A stretch of DNA of 64,000 nt from Sthenelais limicola (lineage: Eukaryota > Annelida > Polychaeta > Phyllodocida > Sigalionidae), in assembly GCA_942159475.1 (NCBI GenBank), contig OW804095.1, forward strand, positions 148,666,808 through 148,730,807. Reading direction: 5' to 3'. The translations under genes were made by a program, and so were the position numbers. Under the pieces are notes generated by a model, which was given only the letters and a program-made list of their open reading frames with translations, did not search any database and was not told the DNA's origin. This document shows positions 10,576-22,400 of this stretch, piece by piece (position 1 is the first letter of the stretch; every line of letters starts with the position of its first letter).

Positions 10576-12599
10576 GTGTCTGTGACCCCTGTCTATGACC
10601 AAACTATGAATGAATTTTGAATGTTATCATACCATAACTGATATCATTGAATTCTGTATGGTCTTTGTAATAGGGTTATCAACACTAACCTCTTAATGCT
10701 CTATATTACATGCATCCCATAGGAAGCATGCTCAACTTCTGAATGAATGGAAAGTATACTGTGCATGGGCATGTGTGATGGCAGTTGATCAACCCTTTTA
10801 AGGTTTGGTATAGACTAATCAGGTATCATAGAAGTTACCCATCACCCTCAGACTTTCAAAACCTACTCACACCTTGAGCAGAGTTTTCAAAACCTTTGTC
10901 ACAATGAGGGTCAAGGGAAAAGTGGCATTATATTGTTGATTGAACATAAGGAGGACGCATCATCAAAGATTATTATTGTGACAAGCTATCCAATGGGCAA
11001 GAATCTCTAACCAGATGGACTTGTGGACATCACAACAGGTTATGCTATTGGTTAGAAGTTCAGTCCTCTGTCTGCTCTACTCTTGCTTAATAGCTTTCTC
11101 ATCTCCACCCTCATCCATCTTTCTAATATCTTTGTTCTTCTCATTATAACAACCTTACAACTTTACAAATTTCAAAATCCAGATTAGGCAATAAGACCAA
11201 TGCCCCTGCCAGAATATTTGCTTCTTCCCCAACATATTAAAACTAACAAGGCAAGGTAGGGCCGGAAGGTACACCAGTCATGGTTAAGCTCTTTGGTAGA
11301 CCAGGCTATCTACAGTCTGTATCAGGAAAACAGAAATTTATATCCATTTAAGAGTCAAGTCTGCATGTAATGTTGAATGACAGTTTGCCTGGTGATGTCC
11401 TGCATTACCTACCCATTTACTGACCATCACACATTCCAAAGCAGAACACACTACTTAATAAATATTGAATAAAATGCTATATTCCTGCATTACATTTGGT
11501 TGTTCAAATTAATCAGTAATGAAATCTATCATTGATTTTACCTCAAACATGAGGCCATAGCTTTCAAATATTGACAAAATATATGAAGGAAGTTCACAGG
11601 ACAGCGATTTGTAAACAGCATTGCCTTATGAAAACCATCAGCCCAGGTTTATTGAAATGAATTATGCTGCTTCTGTTAATGTCTCATTGAATTTGATGTG
11701 TGTAACAGGGTAAACTCCAAGGACATTTACACTTCTTCCCAATATCTAAGGCACAGTCAACAAGTACTTGGTGGAACTGATAGAAATTCCTGAAGCAATG
11801 TTCACAAGTCTGCCAGGGTAGAGTGGTTCAATAGAAATGGGTAGAAATTGTCCACAACATCTGTTTTCTCATCTTTGACACCTCCTCTGTATGCTCTAAT
11901 GAGGTGACATTGTGTCTATGCTTTTAACAATTCTGCTCCAGGATTGGAAACTGTTAAGTCTAGGTTTTTGCAGTTTAGGTGTGCTGGGAAACAACCTACA
12001 AAAACTTGCTGGCAATTACCAAAGATCATAAGGGTTGGTTCTAGGGCCTGGTCTGTCAATATTCCTTGAAACAGGCCTGCGCATAGGTGAATGATTTACC
12101 CTCCATTCATTCAGGAAAGTTTAGGCAACCTATCAGGCATAAGTTCCCAAAATGAGTTTTATAGGCAGTTTTATAGGCAGTAATACATAGTATTCACGTG
12201 ATTCACGTAGTCACCCAGTCAGTGGCTATCCTCATTGGCAGCCGTATTGTGTGTCTGCTTAGAGAGTGGAAGTCAGCAAATTGAAAGGCTTTTCCCATTT
12301 TGACTATTTTGCTAACCCCTGACTATATAAGCATACTTTATATTGCATTTGCTAAAACTTTTGGAGGTGAAAATGGCAGCCTTGGAGCACATGCATATGT
12401 CCAGGTAATATTTACAAGGGTGATACAGAACATAGCTAGCCTAGGCCAGTGCTGTGACATCAATGAATACTATGTATAGCTCATGACACCCTGCGGTTAA
12501 GAAGCTTAGCAATATTTTTTATCACATTTGAAGCACAAGACAATGGAATGATAAACAAAGAATATGGTTATGGTCTTTTCATAGACTAAATCTGACAAA

Positions 12600-13491
12600 C
12601 AATAATGCATATAATGAATTCTTTTACACCATAATGAAACTTTCATTGACAAATATTAGGCCAATGATTGAATGTATGCAGATGTAATGTATTTGTAGGC
12701 AAATGACATTTAGAATATATTCCTAACCCCATTAGAAGCAGGGATCTATATCATTATGTCTGTTTAAAGATTTGACATGTAATTTGAGTTACGGTCAAAT
12801 TGAATTATTTTACACAAAAAAGCAAATTTCATTGAGAATCATTGGGCTAATGATTTATTTAATGGCTGTGTTGCATTTGTAGGCTAACACAACATACATT
12901 TAGACATCTACAATGTATAACTAGCCCCATTAGAAGCAGAGATATGCCTAGATTTGCTGGGTTGGTATGGGTCAAATTTAATCATTTTACACTATAATGC
13001 AATTTTAATTGGAAACCATTGTGCCAATGATTTATTTAATAACTTTATTGCATTTGTAGGCTAACAAAACATACATTTAGACACCTAGAATGTATTCCTA
13101 GCCCCATTGGAAGCAGAGATATGCCTGTTTACAGATTTGCTGGATCGGTTGTGGCCAAATTAAATTATCATACTACATAACGCAATTTTCATTGGAAATT
13201 GTTGGGTCAATGATTTTTTTAATGATTGTATCACATTTGTAGGCTAATGAAACATGCATTTAGACACCTAGAACATATTCCTAGCCCCATTAGAAGCAGA
13301 GATATGCCAGTTTATAGATTTGACATGTTCGGTGGCAGCCATCTTGAATATCTTGAATTGCTCAAGGTCAGGAACTTCACATCACACAGGAATGTGATAT
13401 AGGGACCCCATAGATGATAAATCAAGAGAGAAAAAAACTTTATCCAGGATTTCCGGGTTAGGCCAAAATTTGCCTTTCCACTGCCGGACTA
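12600..13491 (-). repeat. right inverted repeat with internal sub-repeats
   Basis: Reverse complement of the left end, but with about four sub-repeats rather than three. The two ends therefore differ in copy number and are about 190 bp different in length. Confidence 0.75.
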
Positions 13492-13494
13492 ATA

Positions 13495-15220
13495 GCTTTG
13501 TTAGCTAGAATTGTAAGAGCCCAGATGGCAGCCTATGTTGAATAAAACCTTTAAAAAAAACTAAATTAAGCGCATTCTGTGTGAATTCTCGAGGAACGAT
13601 CGATTAATCCGCATTAAGCTAGAGACATTAGTAAATAAGCAACAGTCACAATTAATAAATAACACAACATACTGTATTAAGAAATTAAATAAATACATGT
13701 ATACCGTATAACGTGTTAATGATATATATTGGCTTATGTACGAATCCGTAGTTCTTTTATAAAAAGTTTTGTACAACTGCTACGGTCAGATCAAGGGTCA
13801 TTTGATAAGATAAGATAAGATAAGAACTACTTTATTCATCAATTAGGACAGTTACATATGACAAATAGGTATACGCTTGTAATGTGTCTCGGGTAGGGCG
13901 CCGCCATATTGCATATGAAAACGAGGCACAGGCCCGGGCACAGGCCACGGGGGGACGTCAGTACGTGAATACACAATGGCGACGCATAGGTAAAGGTGGT
14001 GGTGGCTGTTTGTTATTAAATGTTATCGTTCTTATATTGGTTTAAACTGCTGCAACCTAAGGTTGTCATCCTGCTTAGAGGCTCGGCAAGGGTATAACGT
14101 TCTTCCCGAGACATTGAGCAGTCAAAGTACTGCCCACAGTCAGAGTACCACCCTCTTTCTCTCACGCAACTGGCAGCCTTCCCGACGACCCTCCCACTTG
14201 TGTACACCACAGTCAGAGCCGTAGCATGGTTAACGCAACTGGTAGTGTGAGGCTATCGGTGTTACCCCTCAATTATTATTATTATAAGATTTTATTTCCA
14301 TTTCACATATACAATTGTACAGGTTAAATCAAAAGAAGAAGAAGAATGGAAAAGGAATATTGTCTGTGATAGGTCACAGCTCTTCCGAATACCCCGTCAA
14401 TTAATTAATGCTCTAATAACACATAATTTTATAATAGTTAAATATTCAGAGCTGCCAACCTGTAAGCATCCCAAATCCTAGTTTTTGTGGGGTGCCAAAT
14501 TTGATTTTTGGGGAGAATTACTCATGGACGTGATTTGGATAGACCAGATGGTCTGAAGTGAATGTCATAGTTTTTATCTATTACGGATAATACCATGTAT
14601 TATTTTTATTTGGCAAAGAAAATAAAAAAAATATATACTTAGTCTGTAATGCAAAGCCATGCATGCACTTCAAATTAATATCGTATAAAAATCTCTAAAA
14701 AAGAAAAATAATAACTGTTTATATTGTAGAAACACTTCATGGTGAAAAGCTGTGACAAATAATGATAATTGATGGTTTGGAGAAAGTCAACATGACACTG
14801 TTGTCTTAAGGCTAATTGGTAGGGTAGGCCTATCGAGGAATTGTGTGAGAATTCCTATGGCGAAATCGTAGAAGTTGGCAGCACTTAATATTGGAGACAA
14901 AAACTTCTTTGCATTCATGATGAACCGATGGGCGGGTGGGGGCATGGAAAAGAGGAAAATCTCTGGAATTTGCGTACCCCTGGAAATTTTGATAATTTTA
15001 ATGAAAGTATTCTGGTGGATTTTGGATAATAGATATACATTTTAGTACGGTACCTGTCATTAAGAATATTCATACAGAATCAAGCTCTAAATCTCCCAAT
15101 GTCTGTTATGATAAAATTCAAAAATTTCTAGACCTGAGTGAGATACAGTTTTTTCAAGATCCTATAAGAAGCGACACACTCTGTACAGTAATTATGTTGT
15201 TTTGATATATTTATTAATAT
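13495..15220. other. non-coding region with LINE-tail-like and MITE-end fragments
   Basis: No supported gene. 13800-13838 is a (GATAA)n run followed by ACTTTATTC. 14272-14300 is an ATT/TTA run followed by GATTTTATTTCC. Both look like 3' tails of LINEs read from the other strand. TTGGGGAGAATTACTCAT at 14508-14525 matches the end of the MITE at 16816-17643, so it is probably a solo fragment of that family. Confidence 0.45.
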
Positions 15221-15221
15221 C

Positions 15222-15440
15222 CTTGATAAAGGTTGTATGTTGTTGACCCGATGTGCATTGGAAAATCCGCCAGTGCATGCAAAAGTGCAACTGACCAGTC
15301 ACAAAAGTGCAATCCTCTCAAAAAAGCAGTTTTGCACCCGATTCTGCACCTGATGCAACGGGCATCATCTGATGCTCTTCATAATGCATATCAAAATGAT
15401 GCATCAAAATCGGGTGTTAATGTCCATGCTGCATGCAGTT
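15222..15440 (+). repeat. dispersed repeat with TGATAAAGGTTGTATGTTG start
   Basis: Begins with TTGATAAAGGTTGTATGTTG, shared with 18794-18815, and is rich in short TGCAT/GATGC words. It seems to be a degraded copy of a repeat family present three times in 15-19 kb. No coding function is apparent. The rest of 15.4-16.8 kb shows no gene except the related fragment at 16068-16190. Confidence 0.45.
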
Positions 15441-16067
15441 AAACTTTTTAACAAGTGATAAACATAAAGATTTGTATTAAAGCAGAATATTTCGGCTTGT
15501 ACTGTATATGGTGAGTGAGTATGAAATAGATATAAATGCAGCTTTTATGTTTTAAAGTAAGCTTCACACATTCCAATAACAATGACATAACAATTCCATT
15601 AAAGTTAAATGAGTCACAAATCGGAAACTTCAAAAAGCATATCAAAGTTATGAAAATGAGTAACAAGTCGGAAAACCAATATTTTTCAAAGAGGTCTATT
15701 AACAACATTTCTAGATTGGAATCTTTTTATTTTTGTGGTTTTTAGTACTGGTGGTAGTATAAATACATCTGCCAAATTCCAGGACGCTGTATTGAATGTA
15801 TCCATACGTTTCTGAGGTTATCCTAAGGAGTATATTTAACTACTTTATTATAGTGATTAACTATCAAGAACAATAGCTAATATAACTTGTAATACATATA
15901 AAGAGGTTTACCATCTATCGCAGATGCATTCATTTTTACCATCATTAGAATTCACTTGATCTCATCTTTACAAATATGATGAATATCTCAAATTAATTCA
16001 ATGTTTTGGACGACTTGTGACATATTCCTATAACCCATCATAACCCTGCACAAACACACCAGTCTAC

Positions 16068-16190
16068 ATAGCAATGAAAGTGCCTTACTGAGTGCATCAT
16101 AACTGAGTGTTTTACACCTGGTCAGTAGTGCATCGTTGGGAGGACATTTATAGGACAGGACCTTATTTATTAGGACGTCCATAGAGCATA
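16068..16190 (+). repeat. dispersed repeat, related to 18520-18690
   Basis: Shares GAAAGTGCC, GAGTGCATCATAACTG, the CCTGG..A.TAGTGCAT core and TCCATAGAGCAT, in the same order, with 18520-18690. Confidence 0.55.
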
Positions 16191-16815
16191 TTGTATTTAT
16201 TTGAGAATCTCATATATTCATCTGTATAACCTAACCATTCTCAACACTTCTATCACAAATAATAGTTAAAACCATATCCACGCCTGCAACTACCATAAAA
16301 GTATACAACAGAATGAAGCCACTGCACACTCACCTGCCATTCACACTCACTGTCGCACATCTGACACTTGATTCTCTGACACTCATACTCCCTCTCTGAC
16401 ACCAGGTAAAAGAAACCCCTATACACAAACTAAACGATGCAAGCCTACTTCTATATTGCCCAAATAATATATCTCACACTGAGCTAATTCCTCCTTCAGT
16501 AATTCCCACCCGTTCTTTTTCTTAATGCTTTTATTTATACTAGGTAAAACAGATATCCCCTTCTTGGGATCTTTCACCCACCCCGCCATAAACATGGGGA
16601 TATCTAGTATTTAGTATTCCATGATTTGTTACACTGCCAAAAGAAATTGTTTAAAAAATCGCTGAATATTAATTATGCTGTGTACGCGTAACGATTACAC
16701 GCGGCGATGCCGCTCTCATGCTTGTATTGAGATCAAAATGATGCATTTGGTTGCATTCCTCATCCTCTCAGCTTTCTGTAGCTATAAAGTGTGTGTATAT
16801 TAGTCAAGTTTCCAA

Positions 16816-17643
16816 CATATGAGTAATTCTCCCAATCGGGCGTCATTTGGTTTTCCAGCCTAGGGTGTCTACAACCTTTATTTGGGATAATCACTCATAC
16901 TTATGACCATTTTATTTGAATTCTTTGGCAAAAATAAGGCTGTGGGAACCCCCCTTTCAAAGCTCTTATGCCAAAATCATCGCCGCTATTGTGATAAAAA
17001 TGTGTTTTTAGGCTAGAAAATATGTAATAGTTATGAAATTTGAATATAATACACAGCCTGATTTAGAAAATATATTACTTCTGCTGAAGAAAAATGGTTT
17101 CTACACATGCGCACACGTTCATTATTATGAAAAAATGCAACATTCATGTAATCATACATTTAAACTGATCTAGAATTGGAAAATATTGTTTTGGAATATC
17201 TGTGTCGCGTTACAACATCTACTAGCTTAAAAATAATGAAATGACCCAAGACAAAACATTAATATTAAATTACAATGAGTGTTTGTTGACGAAAAGATGC
17301 AAATATATGTATATTTTGATGTTGTTCAATTCAGGAGAATTTGTGTACCAATGTCGTCGTTACGCCATAATTATTAAAAATAAAATCTCATTTTTACACT
17401 AAATAGTTTAATAAATCGGCCATAATGAGACCGAAATAGGGCAAAATAATAGGGAAAATATAGGTATCTGAAACATAGGTGTAGGAATCGAAAGAGTGGC
17501 CCCAGCCTTCCCAAACTTTACATGCATTATGCTGATATACCCTGCTATATGTACGCCAAAGATTGTAGAGATTCAACGATTTTTTTCTAAAAAAATGGCC
17601 TTCTGAAATCAAATGCTGTCCGTTTGGGAGAATTACTCATATG
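16816..17643. mobile_element. 828-bp MITE with short terminal inverted repeats
   Basis: CATATGAGTAATTCTCCCAA at 16816-16835 is exactly mirrored at 17624-17643. The inverted repeat extends imperfectly inward (CGG.C..CATTTG). Reading the ends as TA plus TGAGTAATTCTCCCAA gives a TA target duplication, as in Tc1/mariner-type MITEs. The interior has no long frame. A fragment of the same end occurs at 14508-14525. Confidence 0.65.
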
Positions 17644-18519
17644 AGAGTGCTTTTGATTTGTGTCGTCCTCAAATACAAATTATATGATTCCTTCCCAATG
17701 TGAGAGATGAGTGTACTATGTAAAATACCAATGAATTACACCTATCCAAATAACCTGTTTATTTGACATGAACTTTTAATTATGAACCAGTATAGGTCAG
17801 TAACTTCATGTGCATTGGGAAAATACTTTGGGTATGTTCAAAGCTTAATTAACTTAACTATAAAAACGCGTCCACTGTTTTCTGTATAGAAGTGTCTATG
17901 GGGCGTGGCAAAGCATATATAGAATAATGCAGAATTAATGTAACTCAGGCATGAAACAATATTCCATCTTATTAATAGACAATGATACCACCAATTGTTC
18001 TCAATACAGGTTGCATCTCGCCATAGGCCAATCATTATGACACTTGTTGTCACCAGGTGGCGGTACTGTAGGCTACTCACCAGGTGGCACATATTGGAAC
18101 TGGGGTGCATTTACAATTTCTTGTACAATAAAAGTGCCGTTAATATACTTATGTAGCATTTGTACCGCTATAGATATTCCACATCATCTACATAGGAATT
18201 TTATAAGTGATATACTTCTATAGTTTATGTGTGTTATATATACCTGTTTGATATTGAAAAATGTTGTGATCAAAACACCCTATTGATTGTACATATAAAT
18301 TACCCCTATAGTGGCTTGGGTGAGGCAGATGCAACAAACAACTGAAACACATCAGATGAGTGCCACTATGCTGCCAGGCTTACAAAGAGCATGGTAGAAT
18401 TGATGAAAATAATGGATATAAATCCATGCACTCCCCTAAACTCACTTCAAAATCTTTAGGAAATATTGATACCCTTCAAACCGTTCTGTGAGAAAAAATA
18501 TACCTCTCCAACAGCACAC

Positions 18520-18690
18520 TGAAAGTGCCTCTCCGAGTGCATCATAACTGCGTTTTTTAACCTGGCCAATAGTGCATTATTGAGAGCATCAGAAGAGCAT
18601 TAAATTCCCTGGCCAATAGTGCATCGTTGAGTGCATCAAAAGTGCATTTATAAATCGGGTCCATAGAGCATTGTAAAATCAAGTTTGAGC
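18520..18690 (+). repeat. dispersed repeat with AGTGCATC units
   Basis: Contains two tandem sub-units with CTGGCCAATAGTGCAT and ends with TCCATAGAGCAT. A shorter relative is at 16068-16190. Confidence 0.55.
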
Positions 18691-18793
18691 CTCAAAACCA
18701 TTTACGTTTTCCACTAGTAAAGCACCAGGTCAGTATCAGGTCAAAAGTTCCAGTTCAAAACTAGGTCAGAAATGCAATCATGCACATCGGGGA

Positions 18794-18824
18794 CCGTTGA
18801 TAAAGGTTGTATGTTGACCGAAAC
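18794..18824 (+). ncRNA. degenerate hammerhead-like motif
   Basis: A TGATAA core, a short potential stem (AGGTT ... GACC) with a 7-base loop, and GAAAC follow each other in the order used by hammerhead ribozymes. The first conserved box should be CTGATGA, so this copy is probably inactive. It precedes AATAAACC, as expected near a retroelement 3' end. Confidence 0.25.
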
Positions 18825-19216
18825 GTCAGAACCATAATAAACCAAAACCAACTTCACACACCCCATGTTCTGCTAGTTTTGCCTTGTTTTGGCTTGATTT
18901 CAACATCTCAAATCTATTAATATAATTCTCCCCAATTTTTCCACTGGAAAGTCTTTTATAAACAGCCACGGTTCTAAAAGTTTAAACGCATAATATCAGA
19001 AATGTTTACCTTTGAATGACTTGAGAAATCATATCAAAATTCTACGACTTTCAAATCTTCCCAAAATTCCACGATTTGTATTACCAAATTTTGTCAAATT
19101 AAAAACAAATGAAATCTCAAAATGGATTATTTTCAAAACTTGGAAGTCTCAATCTGGGATTGTCCAGGACGAATCGGGGCACTTGGTATCTCTGAACTCT
19201 GATTCAAACCCGTTTG

Positions 19217-19349
19217 TGTAGTAATACTCTAGTATGAATTGACAACCGTACGCCGTGTTAGTTCTAAGTCAACTGCCTTTATTCCCACTCTCCAGTGGTT
19301 GGTCAGTGTGGCCGCCACCAGTGGCAGCACCTGCTAGGATATCTAGACA
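19217..19349 (-). repeat. 3' LTR (133 bp)
   Basis: Identical to 23628-23760; it begins TGTCTAGATATCC and ends TACTACA on the minus strand. It is preceded on that strand by the polypurine tract GGAAGGAGGGAGA. This LTR is short for a gypsy element. Confidence 0.95.
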
Positions 19350-19480
19350 TCTCCCTCCTTCCACAATAATACATAGAAATACAAGTAACAAGAGAGAGAG
19401 TATAGATACAAGGTTGTAGGTGATACAATAGGAGTAGAACACAATGTAGTTAGAATAGAGAATGAGCTGTTATAGTGTCT

Positions 19481-22400
19481 CTATATTTGTTCAATTAGTC
19501 GAGTGACCGGTTTCCCTGTCCTCGCTGATCTACGCGGTTCTGGTGTTTGCGGTACACCAGGTGGCACTGCTACCTGCTCAGTGCTGTCTGTTACTGTGTC
19601 TCTTATCTGATTCTGAGGTATATCTTTTATTGTCTCTTTTATTGTCTCAGTCTCTACTGTTCTTCTCTCTTCTGGACCCTGGTCTGTTTCCTCAAAGTCT
19701 CTTGTTTCATTATACTGGTTCACCCCTTTACCCACTGGTTGTTTAGGGACACTCTTTAGATGTCGCCTATTCCTTCTTAGGACACTACCACTTTCTGTTA
19801 ACACTGTATATGATCTAGGGCTTAACTGTGTGATTACCTTGCCCGTCTGATCCCATTTATCACCTCTTACGAACACGGTGTCCTCAGGTTCGAGAGGTTT
19901 CAAAACCTTAGCATTTAAATCATATTTCTCACTTTTGTTGTTTTGACCCACACTTTCTTGTTTATACTTTGTTGCACGGACACTTGGCAGGGGTCCATTT
20001 AGTTTCCGTCCGTGAAGTGCCTCTCCTGGCGATACCCCTGATTCCATGGGTGCTGACCTATAGGCTAGGAGAGCCATGTAGGGATCCTGGCCTGTCTCCT
20101 TCGCCTTGGATAGCAGGTTTTTCACTATCCCTACCGCCCTCTCCGCCTTCCCATTCGATTGGGGGTATCTGGGGCTTGACGTCCTGTGGTTGAAGGCCCA
20201 TGTCTCCGAAAACTGTCTGAAAGATTGAGAAGAGAATTGTGGTCCGTTATCTGTGATAACTAGTTGCGGTACACCATATTTAGCAAATATACTTTTCGTG
20301 TGCATTATGACTTGTTCTGAAGTAGTGGATGTTAGTCTTACTATCTCCGGATATGAAGAGTGATAGTCCACAATCATTAAGTATTCATTCTTCTCCCAAT
20401 AAAATAGATCCATTCCTATTTTCTCCCAGGGCCCCCAGTCCTCCTTATCTTCTACCATAGGCTCCTTCTGCTGGGCAGGAAGATATTTCAAGCAAATCCC
20501 ACACATCTTTGATTGATATTCTATGTCGTGATTCATCCTGGGCCAGTACATGGACTGGCGGGCCCATCTCCTCTGTTTCTCTATACCTAAATGACCCTCG
20601 TGAAGCTTCTCTAACATTTCTCTCCTCATCGAGCTTGGTATTACGATTCTTTGTCCCCTTAATATTACACCACTTATTATGCAGAGCTCATCTTTTATTG
20701 AGGCATATGCTGGGCAGACCCCGTTTTTCCACCCGTCCATTATCGCCTCTTTGACTGCACACAACAGCTCATCTTTTGCTGTTTCCTCAGCTATACGTGT
20801 GAGCATTGTTTTTGAGGCTGGGAGACTTTCATATATTAGATTCACTTGTGCCCGGACCTCTCTCTCCTGCAAGCCTCCTTCCTGCTGCACTACTCTCACC
20901 GCATACGTTGCTCTTGACAACGTGTCTGATATGTACAGTGTTTTACCTGGCACCCACTGCATCTTTACATTATATCGCTGTAACCTTAGCATCATCCGCT
21001 GAATGCGGGGCGTCATCTCATTGAGTGATTTGTTAGCTAGAGGAACTAACGGTTTGTGATCAGTTTCTAATTGCACATCCCTCATGCCATAAATATAATT
21101 ATGAAATCGCTCACAAGCATATATCAGACCCAACATCTCTTTTTCTATCTGGGCATATCGAGATTCACACTCAGTTAAGGAGCGCGCTGCATAGGCTACA
21201 GGCTTCCATGCATTTTGATGATACTGTAGGAGGACTGCCCCTAATCCTCTCATCAAAGCATCACTGCTTACCTTTGTTGGCCTTCTTATGTCAAAATATG
21301 ATAGCACCGGCCCCGAGCTAAGCACTTGTTTTATGTGCTGCCATTCCTCCTCATGGATTTTATCCCATTGCCACTCAGTCTGTTTCTGCATCAGGGACCG
21401 AATGTTTGCACAAGATGTTGATAGATTAGGTATATACCTGCCAACAAAATTCACGCACCCCATTATCCTCTGCACCTCTTCTTTGTTTTTCGGACTTTCC
21501 ATGTTGACTATAGCCTCTACTTTCTCCTTGTCTGGTGAGATTCCTGTTTCCGAGAGTTCCTCCCCTAGAAACTTTATCTTATTCACCCCAATCTCGCATT
21601 TGGTCCAGTTCATTAGCAGTTTATTTTGCGCAATCCTCTCTTTTACCTTTGCCAGTCTAGCATCATGCTCCTCCTGATCTCTTCCCCACACTAGAATGTC
21701 ATCTACATAGACTCTCACGCCCGGGATGTTCTCAAACATCTGGTCCATTGAGCGATGAAAAACCTCCGGGGCGGAGCACAACCCATATGGCAATCTATTA
21801 TATGCGTACCTCCCAAATGGTGTGCCAAATGTCGTTAAGTTTTTACTAGATTCCTCCAGCTTGATTTGCCAAAACGCATGCGAGGCGTCTAACTTACTGA
21901 ACACCCTCGCATCTCTAATTTCTGAAAACATCTCGTCTCGTGTCGGTAACTGGAAGTGCTCCCTGGCTATTGATCTATTCAACTCCTTGGGATCTAGACA
22001 GATCCTGAGATCCCCGTTGGGTTTGTTTACCACTACCATCGCGTTAACCCAGTCGGTGGGCTCCTCCACCTTCTGAATCACCCCTAGGCTTTCCATGCGC
22101 TCGAGTTCCAGCTTTAATTTATCTCTAATTGCCACTGGTATTCTCCTAGCTGGGATTATAACAGATTCTGCCCCTGGTTTTAGTTTTATCTTATGTACGT
22201 AGGGTATTGAGGACAGCTCACTGATCTCTGGTAGTATGCATTGTTTTACTTCAGTCAGGAGTTTATCGTTTAGATGCTTATTTATCATGTCTATCTTGCT
22301 TGTACCTACCCCATTTTCCTCCTGCGTGTAGTGTCTTGTGATTAGTCCCAATCTTTCACAGGTGTCACCTCCAAGCAGTGATATGCCCTCACTGACTATG

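Larger units (their letters stand above)
9878..13491. mobile_element. 3.6-kb non-autonomous DNA transposon with long terminal inverted repeats
   Basis: The ends are perfect inverted copies starting TAGTCCGGCAGTGG (9878) and ending CCACTGCCGGACTA (13491). They are flanked by the same three bases, ATA (9875-9877 and 13492-13494), a 3-bp target duplication. The left inverted repeat runs for about 700 bp and the right for about 890 bp, both including CAAGATGGCTGCCA / TGGCAGCCATCTTG. The 2-kb interior has no reading frame of useful length, so the element must depend on enzymes encoded elsewhere. Its termini and duplication length match the element at 41200-45367, so I place both in one superfamily. 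Confidence 0.85.
17650..19205. other. non-coding region with dispersed repeats
   Basis: No gene seen. It holds the repeat at 18520-18690, then TTGATAAAGGTTGTATGTTGACCGAAACGTC at 18794-18824 (quoted in part elsewhere as a hammerhead-like motif), followed by AATAAACC. Confidence 0.45.

Noticed and set aside
14016..14210. 64-codon minus-strand frame
   Set aside because: No motif, no splice context, and typical of chance frames in this window.
15233..15442. 69-codon plus-strand frame
   Set aside because: It falls within a dispersed repeat whose other copies are not open.
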